The notes beneath the pieces are model-generated. The model was not told where the DNA came from. It made no database searches and saw only the letters and a list, made by a program, of their open reading frames with translations. A DNA stretch of 64,000 nucleotides from UBA1479 sp963976055 (GTDB taxonomy: Bacteria; Pseudomonadota; Alphaproteobacteria; Rhodospirillales; Casp-alpha2): the NCBI GenBank assembly GCA_963976055.1, contig CAXBJB010000003.1, positions 62,001-126,000 on the forward strand, read 5' to 3'. Both the position numbers and the translations under genes were made by a program. Shown here in pieces: positions 43,165 to 52,053 of the stretch (position 1 is the stretch's first letter; each line of letters starts with the position of its first letter).

Positions 43165-44184
43165 ATGCGAGTATGCGTGATCGGCGCCGGCGCCATCGGC
43201 GGTCTTATGGGCGCCAAACTGGCCTTGGCCGGAAACGACGTCAGCGTCATCGATATGGGACCGCACCTTCAGGCGATCCGCCAGAACGGGTTGAAACTGA
43301 TCTGGGAAGACGGCTCGGAACATGTCGCCCAGGTGAAGGCGTTCGAAAAATGCGCTGACGCGGGCGAACAGGACCTGATCATCCTGGGGCTCAAGGCCCA
43401 CTACCTGGAACTGGTGGCCAAGGACCTGGGCGCGCTCATGGGCCCCAACACCATGATCATGACCGTGCAGAACGGCATTCCGTGGTGGTATTTCCACAAT
43501 CACGGCGGCCCGCACGACGGCAAGCAGCTTGAAAGCCTGGACCCGGACGGCGTGCTGACCAAGTACATCGACGGCGACCGTATCATCGGCTGCGTCGTCT
43601 ATCCGGCCGCCGCCGTGACCGAGCCGGGCGTCATCAAGCATGTCGAGGGCGATCGCTTCCCCATCGGCGAGCTGGACGGATCGATCAGCGCGCGGGTGGA
43701 AGGCCTGAAGGATCTGCTTGAAGGAGCCGGGTTCCGCTCCCGCGTGCTCGAGGACATTCGCTCGGAAATCTGGCTCAAGGCCTGGGGTAACCTCAGCTTC
43801 AATCCGATCAGCGCGCTGACCCATGCGACCCTGGTCGACATCTGCCAGTTCCCGGAAACCCGGCATCTGGCGCAAAAGATGATGGAAGAAGCCCAGATTG
43901 TCGCGGAAAAGCTCGGTATTACCTTCCGCCATACCATCGAAAAGCGCATCGATGGCGCCGAAAGCGTGGGTGCCCACAAGACTTCCATGCTGCAGGATGT
44001 CGAGGCGGGCCGCTCGCTCGAGACCGAAGCCCTGATCGGCGCCGTCCTGGAACTGGCGAAGCTGACGGAAACGCCTTGTCCGCACACCTTTGCCGTCTAT
44101 TCCTGCGTCAAGCTGCTGAACAAGGTAATGGTCACCCAGCACGCGGGCGTCATCGTGCAGATTGCGGATCAGGCCGCCGAATAG
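43165..44184 (+). CDS. 2-dehydropantoate 2-reductase-family (PanE/ApbA) protein
   Basis: The 339-residue cytosolic oxidoreductase has an N-terminal NADP-binding motif GAGAIG at 7-12 and the family's NGIPWW segment (KPR proteins have QNG). The C-terminal helical domain starts EIWLKAWGNLSFNPISALTHA, here quoted only in part, with the catalytic Lys of W-x-K. ATG 43165 follows AGGGAGAA. Although the fold is that of ketopantoate reductase, the place beside an FAA-fold enzyme and an oxalate cluster suggests a 2-keto acid substrate in carboxylate catabolism rather than pantothenate synthesis; this is inferred. Confidence 0.85.
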   Translation: MRVCVIGAGAIGGLMGAKLALAGNDVSVIDMGPHLQAIRQNGLKLIWEDGSEHVAQVKAFEKCADAGEQDLIILGLKAHYLELVAKDLGALMGPNTMIMTVQNGIPWWYFHNHGGPHDGKQLESLDPDGVLTKYIDGDRIIGCVVYPAAAVTEPGVIKHVEGDRFPIGELDGSISARVEGLKDLLEGAGFRSRVLEDIRSEIWLKAWGNLSFNPISALTHATLVDICQFPETRHLAQKMMEEAQIVAEKLGITFRHTIEKRIDGAESVGAHKTSMLQDVEAGRSLETEALIGAVLELAKLTETPCPHTFAVYSCVKLLNKVMVTQHAGVIVQIADQAAE

Positions 44185-44215
44185 GCGCAAATCGCAGGCC
44201 GGTTACGATCCGGAA

Positions 44216-44243
44216 TTGCGTGGACCCCGGGCTGCTCTATAAT
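44216..44243 (+). promoter_or_regulatory. Sigma-70-type promoter of the FnrN-type regulator gene
   Basis: TTGCGT (44216-44221) and a perfect TATAAT (44238-44243) are separated by 16 bp. Transcription would start near 44250, directly at the base of the hairpin at 44252-44285. Confidence 0.55.
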
Positions 44244-44251
44244 AAATACAC

Positions 44252-44285
44252 TCCGGCGGGGGGAAATGGGTTTGTCCCCGCCGGA
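44252..44285 (+). promoter_or_regulatory. 5'-terminal hairpin in the regulator mRNA leader
   Basis: A perfect 10-bp stem TCCGGCGGGG/CCCCGCCGGA with a 14-nt loop lies just after the predicted transcription start and 21 nt before the regulator's start codon. A hairpin at the very 5' end can protect mRNA from RNase E or block ribosome loading; neither effect can be shown from sequence. Confidence 0.5.
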
Positions 44286-44306
44286 AGCAGCCTTGGGTAA
44301 GGATCA

Positions 44307-45059
44307 ATGGCATCAGTTAGCGCCAAGGTAATCGGCCTGTGCGACGCAGCCCGGGAACGCGATCATCTGCCGCAGGAATGCGCCAGTTGCGTCGCCCGTC
44401 ATCTGGCCATGTGTGCCGGTCTGAAGACGGATGAGCTTTCCCATCTGGCGCAACATGTGAGCCGCCGCAAGCTGGCGGCCGGTCAGACCCTGTTCCGGGA
44501 AACCGACCCGGCCGGCGATGTTTTTACCGTCACCTCGGGCCTGTTCAAGCAATACAAGCTTCTTGCCGACGGGCGCTGCCAGGTCACCGGGTTCTATTTC
44601 TCGGGCGATCTGATCGGCCTGCCCGACAGCCTCGACTATCCCGTCACGGCCGAGGCCCTGACGACGGCGACCGTCTGCGCCTTCCCGCGCTCGCGCATCG
44701 TGGAATTGGTCGACCGCTATCCGTCCTTGGCCAAGGCGGTGATCCTGAAACTGCAGGGCGAGATTACCACGGCCCAAGGGCAGATGCTGTCGCTCGGCCG
44801 GCTGACCGCGGAAGAACGTATCGCGGTCTTCCTGCTGACCTTGATGGACAAGGCCCATGATTGCGTCAACGACGACGGGTCGCTGCGCCTGAACATGCGC
44901 CGCGCCGATATCGCCGACTATCTGGGGCTGACCGTGGAAACGGTCAGCCGGTCGTTCACCAAACTGCGCAACGCCGGGGTGATCGGCGCCGAGCGGGGCG
45001 GGGCGGTCGAAATCCTGTCCCGTGACGGGCTCGAAGACATCGCCCAGGGGCCGGGATAA
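44307..45059 (+). CDS. FnrN-type oxygen-responsive Crp/Fnr regulator
   Basis: The 250-residue protein has the Crp/Fnr layout: a cyclic-nucleotide-like barrel (about 45-150), dimer helix and winged helix. It carries the cysteines for an oxygen-labile [4Fe-4S] cluster: C25-x2-C28-x7-C36 near the N-terminus and C124 (TVCAFP), which aligns with FNR C122. C-x2-C-x7-C is the FnrN spacing of alphaproteobacteria. The recognition helix LTVETVSRSFTKLR (E-x-x-S-R) predicts binding to TTGAT-N4-ATCAA sites. A promoter and leader hairpin of its own (44216-44285) suggest it is expressed independently of the carboxylate genes upstream. Confidence 0.92.
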   Translation: MASVSAKVIGLCDAARERDHLPQECASCVARHLAMCAGLKTDELSHLAQHVSRRKLAAGQTLFRETDPAGDVFTVTSGLFKQYKLLADGRCQVTGFYFSGDLIGLPDSLDYPVTAEALTTATVCAFPRSRIVELVDRYPSLAKAVILKLQGEITTAQGQMLSLGRLTAEERIAVFLLTLMDKAHDCVNDDGSLRLNMRRADIADYLGLTVETVSRSFTKLRNAGVIGAERGGAVEILSRDGLEDIAQGPG

Positions 45060-45133
45060 ACCATCCGCCGGACTTGCGGGTATGGCGATTGCCGGCCATA
45101 TGTGAAGGACCACCGCCCGCGGGGAGCCTGCCC

Positions 45134-45418
45134 ATGAGCAATTTCAAAACCGCCCATCACACCGAAGACGCGGCCACGCCGAGCCCGCGTTGGCAGGAAT
45201 TGCACGATCATCTACAGGCGGCCAAGCGGCCGATCTTCCAGGAACTTCGCGATTATCCGCCCCAGGTCGCCGGCTGCGATCTGCATTTCAAGGCGCTCGC
45301 CGAAAAGCGCGACGCCGTGTGCCGGGAGTTGGACCGCCTTGACGCCTTGCGGGGTGCCGCGGCGCAGGAATTGGACGCTTTCGCGGCGTCCTCGGTCTTT
45401 CTGGCCAAGGACGGTTGA
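45134..45418 (+). CDS. Conserved-looking small protein of unknown function (94 aa)
   Basis: The small cytoplasmic protein starts MSNFKTAHHTEDAATPSPRW and is predicted to be mostly helical and charged. A long helix at about 45-80 is rich in E, R, L and A (LAEKRDAVCRELDRLDAL). GGGGAGC lies before ATG 45134. It begins 75 bp after the FnrN-type regulator in the same direction. It has two cysteines but no recognisable motif or domain. Coding character (codon periodicity, ribosome site) supports a real gene. Confidence 0.6.
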   Translation: MSNFKTAHHTEDAATPSPRWQELHDHLQAAKRPIFQELRDYPPQVAGCDLHFKALAEKRDAVCRELDRLDALRGAAAQELDAFAASSVFLAKDG

Positions 45419-45471
45419 ACCCGTCACAGATTTGGGGACCGTAGGGGGCCCGCCACAGGAGAGCCACTACC

Positions 45472-45780
45472 ATGTCATCCGTTACGTCATCGACCCTTCG
45501 CCGCGGTTCCGCCGCCGCCTTCGCCCTGATGCTGGCGGCTGCCCCCGTGGCCACCGTCCAGGCGCAATCCAAGCCGGCGGATCCGGAAATGCTGCTGGAG
45601 GAGGGGACGAAGAAGATCCTGCGCGCCTTCGAGCTATTCATCATGACCATCCCCCAGTACGAGATGCCCGAGGTTCTGCCCAACGGCGACATCATCATCC
45701 GGCGCAAGAACCCGCCGGGTGGGGATCGCAAAGAGGGGCCCGGCGTCGTCGAGCCGCCGGTCGCCGGGGAAAAGACGTAA
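45472..45780 (+). CDS. Small secreted protein of unknown function (102 aa)
   Basis: The protein begins with a typical Sec signal peptide: a basic start (TLRRGS), a hydrophobic Ala-rich core (AAAFALMLAAAPVA) and a likely cleavage site after VQAQ near residue 32. The mature part of about 70 residues has one amphipathic helix (PEMLLEEGTKKILRAFELFI) and a Pro/Gly-rich tail. CAGGAGAG precedes ATG 45472. It is probably periplasmic. No domain is recognised; it follows the 94-residue protein by 53 bp. Confidence 0.65.
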   Translation: MSSVTSSTLRRGSAAAFALMLAAAPVATVQAQSKPADPEMLLEEGTKKILRAFELFIMTIPQYEMPEVLPNGDIIIRRKNPPGGDRKEGPGVVEPPVAGEKT

Positions 45781-45799
45781 GCCAGGCCGGCCTGGGGGC

Positions 45800-46792
45800 T
45801 TAGTCGGCGGCCATGTCCAGCAATTTGAATACCGTTTCCTGGGTCAGATTGCCGCCCGTCAGCGCAGCCACGGTCTTCAGTGACGTATCGACCTTGCCCG
45901 CGAGGAACCCGGCCGCCGCTGTCACGCCAGCCGGCTCGCCCAGCATCTTGGTGCGGGTCAGGATGGTTTTGAAGGCACGGGCGATGTCCTGTTCCGAGAC
46001 CAGGACGATGTCGTCGAGAAACGCCTCCAGATGCATGAAGGGATATTCGCCGGGGCGTCGAGCGCTCAGCCCGTCGGCGATGCTGTCCCAATGGTCGATG
46101 GCCGTGGGTGTGCCCGCCTGGCGCGACACATAGGCCGCGTTGGCGCGTTCCGGCTGAATGCCTACGACCTTCACGTTCGGGTTGATCAGCTTGACCGCCG
46201 CCGCGATTCCGCCGGCGACTCCGCCGGACGACACGGGGACCAGTACCTGTTGGGCATCCGGGCATTGTTCCATGATCTCGAAACCGATGGTGCCGTGACC
46301 GGCGATGATCGGCGGGTCTTCCCAGGTGTCGATGGCGGTCATGCCGCGTTCAAGCGCTAGACGTTCCACCGTGGGCTGGCGGGCGAGGGCGTCCGTGCCG
46401 CAGAGATAAACCTCGGCGCCGTAGCCTTCCGTGCCGGCGATCTTGTAGGGGCTGGTCGCGTCCAGCATGACCACGGTGATGGGAACGTCCAGCGTCTTGC
46501 CGGCGAAGGCGAAGCCCTGGGCGAAGTTGCCGGACGATGCCAGAACCACGCCCTTGGCCTTCTGTTCCGCCGTCAGGTAATGCATCACATTGAACGCGGC
46601 ACGCACTTTGAACGCCCCTGTGACCTGCAAATTCTCGCACTTCAGGAACAAGGTTTCCCGGCCGACCTCGGCCGAATCCCGGGCCACGGGCACGACCGGC
46701 GTGCGCCGGATGGCGTGGGGCATGTTGGCGCGCGCGGCGCGGACGGCGTCAAGCGTGACCAGGCGGTCACAGGAAAACAGGGAACCTTCCAT
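45800..46792 (-). CDS. PLP-dependent threonine/serine dehydratase-like ammonia-lyase
   Basis: This fold-type II PLP enzyme of 330 residues has the Schiff-base lysine K62 in TGAFKVRAA, the asparagine loop SSGNFAQG near 90 and the phosphate-binding loop VSSGGVAGG near 185. These are the motifs of threonine dehydratase and related ammonia-lyases (serine racemase, 3-hydroxyaspartate dehydratase). There is no C-terminal ACT regulatory domain, so it is a short, catabolic-type form. It is convergent with the small secreted protein gene and lies 47 bp downstream of the TolC-like gene stop on the same strand. Confidence 0.88.
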   Translation of the reverse strand: MEGSLFSCDRLVTLDAVRAARANMPHAIRRTPVVPVARDSAEVGRETLFLKCENLQVTGAFKVRAAFNVMHYLTAEQKAKGVVLASSGNFAQGFAFAGKTLDVPITVVMLDATSPYKIAGTEGYGAEVYLCGTDALARQPTVERLALERGMTAIDTWEDPPIIAGHGTIGFEIMEQCPDAQQVLVPVSSGGVAGGIAAAVKLINPNVKVVGIQPERANAAYVSRQAGTPTAIDHWDSIADGLSARRPGEYPFMHLEAFLDDIVLVSEQDIARAFKTILTRTKMLGEPAGVTAAAGFLAGKVDTSLKTVAALTGGNLTQETVFKLLDMAAD

Positions 46793-46839
46793 GGCGGGGC
46801 AACTCCGTTGTGCCGGGCCGGGTTGGCCCGCACATAGGT

Positions 46840-48177
46840 TTACTGCACCACGAGGTTCAGGCTCAAGGGATCAAGGCGGCCAAGGGCGAGGAGAAGTTGA
46901 TATGCAGCGGTCTTTTCGTCGTAGGACGCGGTGGTGAAGTTGATCTGCGCGTTGTTGACCTCGTTCTCGGCATCCAGCACGTTGATCACCGTTTCCTTAC
47001 CGGCGGCGCGCAGCTTGCGCCGGCTCTGCGCCACTTCCGACGCGATGTTGACCGCGTTTTCCAGAAGAATCACCCGTTCTCGGGCGGTTTCCAGGGCCTG
47101 CCAGGCCAGACGGACCTGTTCCTCCACCGTGCGGGCGGCGGCCTGCAGTTTGTTGCGGTTGGCGGCCGTGTCATAGGCGGCACGCAGGGTCGAGGAGCGG
47201 GTGGAAAAGCCGGAAAACAGTTCCCAATCGGCTTGGAAGCCGATGGTGTAGTCGCGCCGGGTGCCGAGCACGCCGCCGTTGTTCTGTTCCATGTTGAACT
47301 CGCCCTCCAGGTCGATCGTCGGATACAGCCCGGATTTGGCCTCGACCTCGCGCTGGCGGGTGATGTCGATGCTGGTGCCGGCCTCGCGCACGGCGGGATT
47401 TTCGACCAGCGCGATGGCAAGGGCCCGGTCAAGCTCGCTGGGCACGGCGTTGACCGGCGGGCGCGGATCGTACATGTCTTCCAGATTGGGGGGGAAGCCG
47501 AACACCTGCTGATAGCGCGACATGGCGTCGCGCAATTGGCCCTCGAAGCCGACGCGCCGTTCCTTGGCGACCTGCAGGCGTGATTTCGCCTGCAGCACGT
47601 CGACGGCGATCCCCGACCCGCGGCGCACCCGCTCGTCTTCCAGGTTCAATTGGCGCTGGATGCGGCCTTCGCTTTCGATAGTGATGCCGAGCAGCCGCAT
47701 CTGTCGCAGCACGGTGATATAAGCGCGAACACCCTGGAACAGGGTGTTCTGGCGCGTGCCTTCCAGCGTGATGCGGGCCAGATGCTCGTTCAATTCGGCG
47801 ATATGGATGGCTGTCCGCGTCGCATAGCCGTCGAACAGGTTCTGCGACAGGGTGAAGGTGGCGACGTTTTTGTTCTCGATGCTTTTGGCGCCGGACGCGC
47901 GCGTTGACGGGCTGTCGATGAACTCGCGCCCCGCGTCGCCGGTCATGCTCAGGGTCGGCAGGCGTCGGGCCTTGGCGACGTCGATGCCCTGGCGGTTGCT
48001 TTCCAGGGTGTTCTCGGCGGCCAGGATGTTGGGATGATTGGTGATCAGGCGGGCGAGCTCGATCTCAAGCGCGGCCGCGTGGGCGGCCTGGGGCGTGCAA
48101 AGCGCGGCCACCAGCAGCCATCCAGCAATCGTCGTTCCGGCGATCGGCCGTCTGCGCACGCGGTGAAACTCCCTCAA
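46840..48177 (-). CDS. TolC-family outer-membrane channel
   Basis: The 445-residue precursor has a signal peptide (GWLLVAALCTPQAAHA, cut near residue 34) followed by the repeated helical OEP domains of TolC. The N-terminal half has ITNHPNILAAENTLESNRQGID. The second repeat has ALAIALVENPAVREAGTSID and ends LLLALGRLDPLSLNL. Such channels work with ABC or RND exporters; the RND pair at 55503-59667 lacks its own channel and could use this one. A CtrA-type box lies 118 bp before its start. Type I secretion TolC-like proteins are the closest group by layout. Confidence 0.9.
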   Translation of the reverse strand: MREFHRVRRRPIAGTTIAGWLLVAALCTPQAAHAAALEIELARLITNHPNILAAENTLESNRQGIDVAKARRLPTLSMTGDAGREFIDSPSTRASGAKSIENKNVATFTLSQNLFDGYATRTAIHIAELNEHLARITLEGTRQNTLFQGVRAYITVLRQMRLLGITIESEGRIQRQLNLEDERVRRGSGIAVDVLQAKSRLQVAKERRVGFEGQLRDAMSRYQQVFGFPPNLEDMYDPRPPVNAVPSELDRALAIALVENPAVREAGTSIDITRQREVEAKSGLYPTIDLEGEFNMEQNNGGVLGTRRDYTIGFQADWELFSGFSTRSSTLRAAYDTAANRNKLQAAARTVEEQVRLAWQALETARERVILLENAVNIASEVAQSRRKLRAAGKETVINVLDAENEVNNAQINFTTASYDEKTAAYQLLLALGRLDPLSLNLVVQ

Positions 48178-48294
48178 GTTCGTTAGAATTCGGTCGGCCC
48201 GCCGAACTGCCGGGCGAGTCTATGCCCCGGCGGCCTGGCGGTCAAACGCCTCCGAATCGCACCCGGAATTCTGAGAATCTTATAGAAAACCTTG

Positions 48295-48310
48295 GTTAAG
48301 CGTCGGTTAA
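48295..48310 (-). promoter_or_regulatory. Full CtrA-type box upstream of the TolC-like gene
   Basis: On the minus strand the site reads TTAACCGACGCTTAAC, again TTAA-N7-TTAAC. It is 14 of 16 bases identical to the box before mreC (2658-2673) and points toward the TolC-like gene. Binding is inferred from the consensus. Confidence 0.55.
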
Positions 48311-48318
48311 GGGGGAAC

Positions 48319-51300
48319 TCAAGCCGCGCCGAAGCCGCCGCCGCCCGGCGTTTCAATGACGAAGACGTCGCCGGGTTTGAGCTCGCGGCGGTCCGTGCCG
48401 GTCAGCTCCTCTATCTCGCCGCCGGCCCGTTCCACGGCGTTGCGCCCGACCATGCCCGGGCCGCCGCCGTCGATCCCGTGGGGCGGCACGCGGCGGTGGC
48501 TGGACAGGATCGCCGCCGTCATGTCCTCGAGAAAACGGATGCGGCGGACCACGCCGTCGCCGCCCGGGTGGGCCCCGGCACCGCCCGAATCGCGCCGGAT
48601 GGCGAAGCGTTCGACCAGGACCGGAAAGCGCCATTCCAGGACTTCCGGGTCGGTCAGCCGGGTGTTGGTCATATGGGTGTGGACGGCGTCCGTGCCGTCG
48701 AAATCGGGCCCGGCGCCGGACCCGCCGCAGATGGTTTCGTAGTACTGATGGCGGTCGTTGCCGAAGGTGAAGTTGTTGCAGGTTCCCTGGCTGGACGCGA
48801 GGGCGCCGAGCGCGCCGAACAGCGCGTCGGTGACGATCATGCTGGTTTCCACGTTGCCCGCGACCACGGCGGCGGGATATTCCGGCGACAGCATGGATTT
48901 CTTGGGGATCACCAGCTTGAGGGGTTTCAGGCAGCCGGCGTTCAAGGGGATGTCGTCGTCGATCAGCGTGCGGAAGGTGTAGAGCACCGCGGCATGGCAG
49001 ACGGCGGTGGGCGCGTTGAAGTTGCTGTCCAGCTGCGCCGACGAGCCGGAGAAATCCAAGGTCGCCTCGCGCTTCTTGCGGTTGACCGTGATCTTCACGT
49101 CGATCACCGCGCCGTTATCCATTTCGCAGGTGAACCGCCCGTCGCTCAGCACGTCGAGCACCCGGCGCACGCTTTCCTCGGCATTGTCCTGGACATGGTC
49201 CATGTAGGCCCAGACCGTTTTCAGGCCGAAGTGATCGACCATCTTGCGTAATTCCTGAGCGCCCTTTTCGTTGGCCGCGATCTGGGCCGCCAGATCGGCC
49301 AGGTTCTGGTCGAAATTGCGCACGGGGTAGGGGCCGCCGCACAGCAATTCGCGGAGTGCGTCCTCGCGCAAATTGCCCTGATCGACCAACAGGAAGTTGT
49401 CGATCAGCACGCCTTCTTCCTCGACCGTCTTCGAATCGGGGGGCATGGAGCCCGGGGTGATGCCGCCGATGTCCGCGTGATGGCCGCGCGATCCGACGTA
49501 GAACAGGATGTCCTGGCCCTTGTCGTCGAACACGGGCGTGATCACCGTGACGTCCGGCAGGTGGGTACCGCCGTTGTAGGGTGCGTTGAGAGCATAGACG
49601 TTGCCGGGTTTTATCCGGCCTTCGTTATCGCGTATCACGGCGCGGATGCTTTCGCCCATGGACCCCAGGTGGACCGGGATATGCGGCGCATTAGCGATCA
49701 ATTCGCCCTTGCGGTCGAACACGGCGCAGGAGAAATCGAGCCGTTCCTTGATGTTCACGGAATAGCTGGTGTTGGCCAGCGTCGTGCCCATCTGTTCGGC
49801 GATGGACATGAACAGGTTGTTGAAGATTTCCAGCATCACCGGGTCGGCCTGGGTGCCGATGGCGTGGACTTCGGGGCGCGGCTCCGCTCGGGTCAGGATC
49901 AGGTGGCCCTTGCGGGTCATCTCGGCGGCCCAGCCCGGCTCGACCACGATGGTCGAGGTGTTCTCGACCAGGATCGTGGGGCCGGCCAGGCGGTCGCCGG
50001 GCAACAGGGCCTGGGTCCGGTAGACGGGTGTTTCATATGCCTTGCCGCCGGACGTCATGGGGACCAGGGTCATGGGGCGCAGGGCCGCCACACCGGGAAT
50101 GTCCGCGATATCCGGGTCTTCGGCCATGCCGGCGCGGCCGACGACCTCGACCGACACGGCCTCGATGATATGCCCACGGTCGGGGGCGGTGAAGCCGTAG
50201 CGCTGACGGTGCAGGACCTCGAACGCGTCGATCATCTTGTTGCGGTCGCCGAAGGGCACGATCAGCGCCGTGTCCGTGCCCTTGTAACGCAGGTGGGCGC
50301 GGCGGAAGGTTTCGATGTTGTCCTTAGGCAGTCCCTGGCCGTCGATCTCGGCCCGGGCGTCTTTTTCCAGGCCTTCGATGATTTCCATCAGGGGGGCGGT
50401 CAGGCCGGCGGCAAGCGGTGCCTCCACCGCCTTTTCGCGGATCGCCCGCACGTCGGCCAGCCCCATGCCGTAGGCCGACAGCACGCCCGCGAAGGGGTGC
50501 AGGAACACGGTGTTCATGCCCAATGCGTCGGCGACCAGACAGGCGTGCTGCCCCGCCGCCCCGCCGAAGCCATTAAGCACGTAGCCGGTCACGTCGTGAC
50601 CGCGCTGCACGGAAATCTTCTTGATGGCGTTGGCCATGTTTTCGACGGCGATCTTGAGGAAGCCCTCGGCGACTTCTTCCGGCGTGCGGTCGTCGCCGGT
50701 TTGCGCGTGGATGGCCTGGGCCATGTCCTCGAACTTGCGGCGCACGGCGCGGTCGTCCAGCGGCTGATCGGCGTCGGGGCCGAACACGGCGGGGAAGTAC
50801 TGGGGCTGCACCTTGCCCAGCATGACATTGCAGTCGGTGACGGTCAGCGGCCCGCCCCGGCGATAGCAGGCCGGGCCCGGGTCCGCCCCGGCGCTGTCGG
50901 GGCCGACCCGGTATCTGGCCCCGTCGAAATGCAGGATCGATCCGCCGCCGGCGGCGACCGTATGGATGTTCATCATCGGGGCCCGCATGCGCACACCCGC
51001 GACCAGGGTCTCGAAGGTGCGCTCGTACTCTCCGTCATAGTGCGACACGTCCGTGGACGTGCCGCCCATGTCGAAGCCGATGACCTTGGCGAAGCCCGCC
51101 ATGCGTGCCGTCTCGACCATGCCGACCACGCCGCCGGCCGGTCCCGACAGGATCGAATCCTTGCCCTGGAACAGGCGCGCGTCGGTCAGCCCGCCGTTGG
51201 ACTGCATGAACTGCAGCGGCGTGTCGCCCAGGTCAGCCGCGACCCGGTCGACATAGCGGCGCAGGATCGGCGACAGATAGGCGTCGACCACCGTGGTGTC

Positions 51301-51933
51301 GCCGCGGCTGACCAGTTTCATCAGGGGGCTGATCTGGTGGCTGACGGAGACCTGAGTGAAGCCGATGTCGCGGGCGATCCGGGCGGCGCGGCGTTCATGG
51401 TCCGGATAGCGGTAGCCGTGCATGAACACGATGGCGGCGGCGCGGATGCCGGCGTCGAAGGCGTCCTGCAATCCGGTGCGAAGGCGGCTTTCGTCGAGCG
51501 GCGTCAGCACCGCGCCCTGGGCGTTCACGCGTTCGGGCACCTCGATCACCTGCTCATACAACATTTCCGGCAGTTCGATGTGTCGGGCGAAGATGTTGGG
51601 GCGGGCCTGATAACCGATGCGCAGCGCGTCGCCGAAGCCGTCCGTGATGGCCAGCACCGTGCGGTCGCCCTTGCGCTCCAGCAGCGCGTTGGTGGCCACG
51701 GTGGTGCCCATCTTGACGACGCTGACCGCGTCCTTGGGGATTTCGGCGCCCGGGGCCACGCCCAGAATGTCGCGGATGCCCTGCAGGGCCGCATCTTCGT
51801 ACTGGTCCGGATTTTCCGACAGCAGCTTGTGGGTGACCAGACGTCCGTCCGGTGCCCGCGCGACCAGATCCGTGAAGGTGCCGCCCCGGTCGATCCAGAC
51901 GTGCCAGCCCGATGATTGTGTTTGGTCCGCCAT
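48319..51933 (-). CDS. 5-oxoprolinase/hydantoinase, fused A and B subunits
   Basis: The 1,204-residue cytosolic protein is a full-length fusion of HyuA-like (about 1-690) and HyuB-like (about 700-1204) halves, the arrangement of eukaryotic-type ATP-dependent 5-oxoprolinase. The actin-like ATPase start WIDRGGTFTDLVAR is the version seen in 5-oxoprolinases. Further blocks are KMGTTVATNALLERKG, GFDMGGTSTDVSHY and, in the B half, NAPYNGGTHLPDVTVITPVF and SRGHHADIGG. The C-terminus ends in ETPGGGGFG, typical of HyuB. ATG at 51931-51933 is chosen over an ATG eight codons upstream because the family start lies here. Substrate is 5-oxoproline or a related cyclic imide/hydantoin. It diverges from the 2-hydroxyacid dehydrogenase gene. 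Confidence 0.92.
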   Translation of the reverse strand: MADQTQSSGWHVWIDRGGTFTDLVARAPDGRLVTHKLLSENPDQYEDAALQGIRDILGVAPGAEIPKDAVSVVKMGTTVATNALLERKGDRTVLAITDGFGDALRIGYQARPNIFARHIELPEMLYEQVIEVPERVNAQGAVLTPLDESRLRTGLQDAFDAGIRAAAIVFMHGYRYPDHERRAARIARDIGFTQVSVSHQISPLMKLVSRGDTTVVDAYLSPILRRYVDRVAADLGDTPLQFMQSNGGLTDARLFQGKDSILSGPAGGVVGMVETARMAGFAKVIGFDMGGTSTDVSHYDGEYERTFETLVAGVRMRAPMMNIHTVAAGGGSILHFDGARYRVGPDSAGADPGPACYRRGGPLTVTDCNVMLGKVQPQYFPAVFGPDADQPLDDRAVRRKFEDMAQAIHAQTGDDRTPEEVAEGFLKIAVENMANAIKKISVQRGHDVTGYVLNGFGGAAGQHACLVADALGMNTVFLHPFAGVLSAYGMGLADVRAIREKAVEAPLAAGLTAPLMEIIEGLEKDARAEIDGQGLPKDNIETFRRAHLRYKGTDTALIVPFGDRNKMIDAFEVLHRQRYGFTAPDRGHIIEAVSVEVVGRAGMAEDPDIADIPGVAALRPMTLVPMTSGGKAYETPVYRTQALLPGDRLAGPTILVENTSTIVVEPGWAAEMTRKGHLILTRAEPRPEVHAIGTQADPVMLEIFNNLFMSIAEQMGTTLANTSYSVNIKERLDFSCAVFDRKGELIANAPHIPVHLGSMGESIRAVIRDNEGRIKPGNVYALNAPYNGGTHLPDVTVITPVFDDKGQDILFYVGSRGHHADIGGITPGSMPPDSKTVEEEGVLIDNFLLVDQGNLREDALRELLCGGPYPVRNFDQNLADLAAQIAANEKGAQELRKMVDHFGLKTVWAYMDHVQDNAEESVRRVLDVLSDGRFTCEMDNGAVIDVKITVNRKKREATLDFSGSSAQLDSNFNAPTAVCHAAVLYTFRTLIDDDIPLNAGCLKPLKLVIPKKSMLSPEYPAAVVAGNVETSMIVTDALFGALGALASSQGTCNNFTFGNDRHQYYETICGGSGAGPDFDGTDAVHTHMTNTRLTDPEVLEWRFPVLVERFAIRRDSGGAGAHPGGDGVVRRIRFLEDMTAAILSSHRRVPPHGIDGGGPGMVGRNAVERAGGEIEELTGTDRRELKPGDVFVIETPGGGGFGAA

Positions 51934-52053
51934 GTGATCGGTCGCCGGTCCTCTCAAGCCCTCGAAGGCCCCGGTTTTTCTTGTCGGCTTTATGACAGAC
52001 CGGATAGAACAGCCTCACAAGCAAAAACACAAGCCCAGAGGACATCCCTCCCC

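Noticed and set aside
49477..51915. 812-codon plus-strand frame
   Set aside because: It is antisense to the fused oxoprolinase gene, which shows all family blocks; the frame has no recognisable domain.
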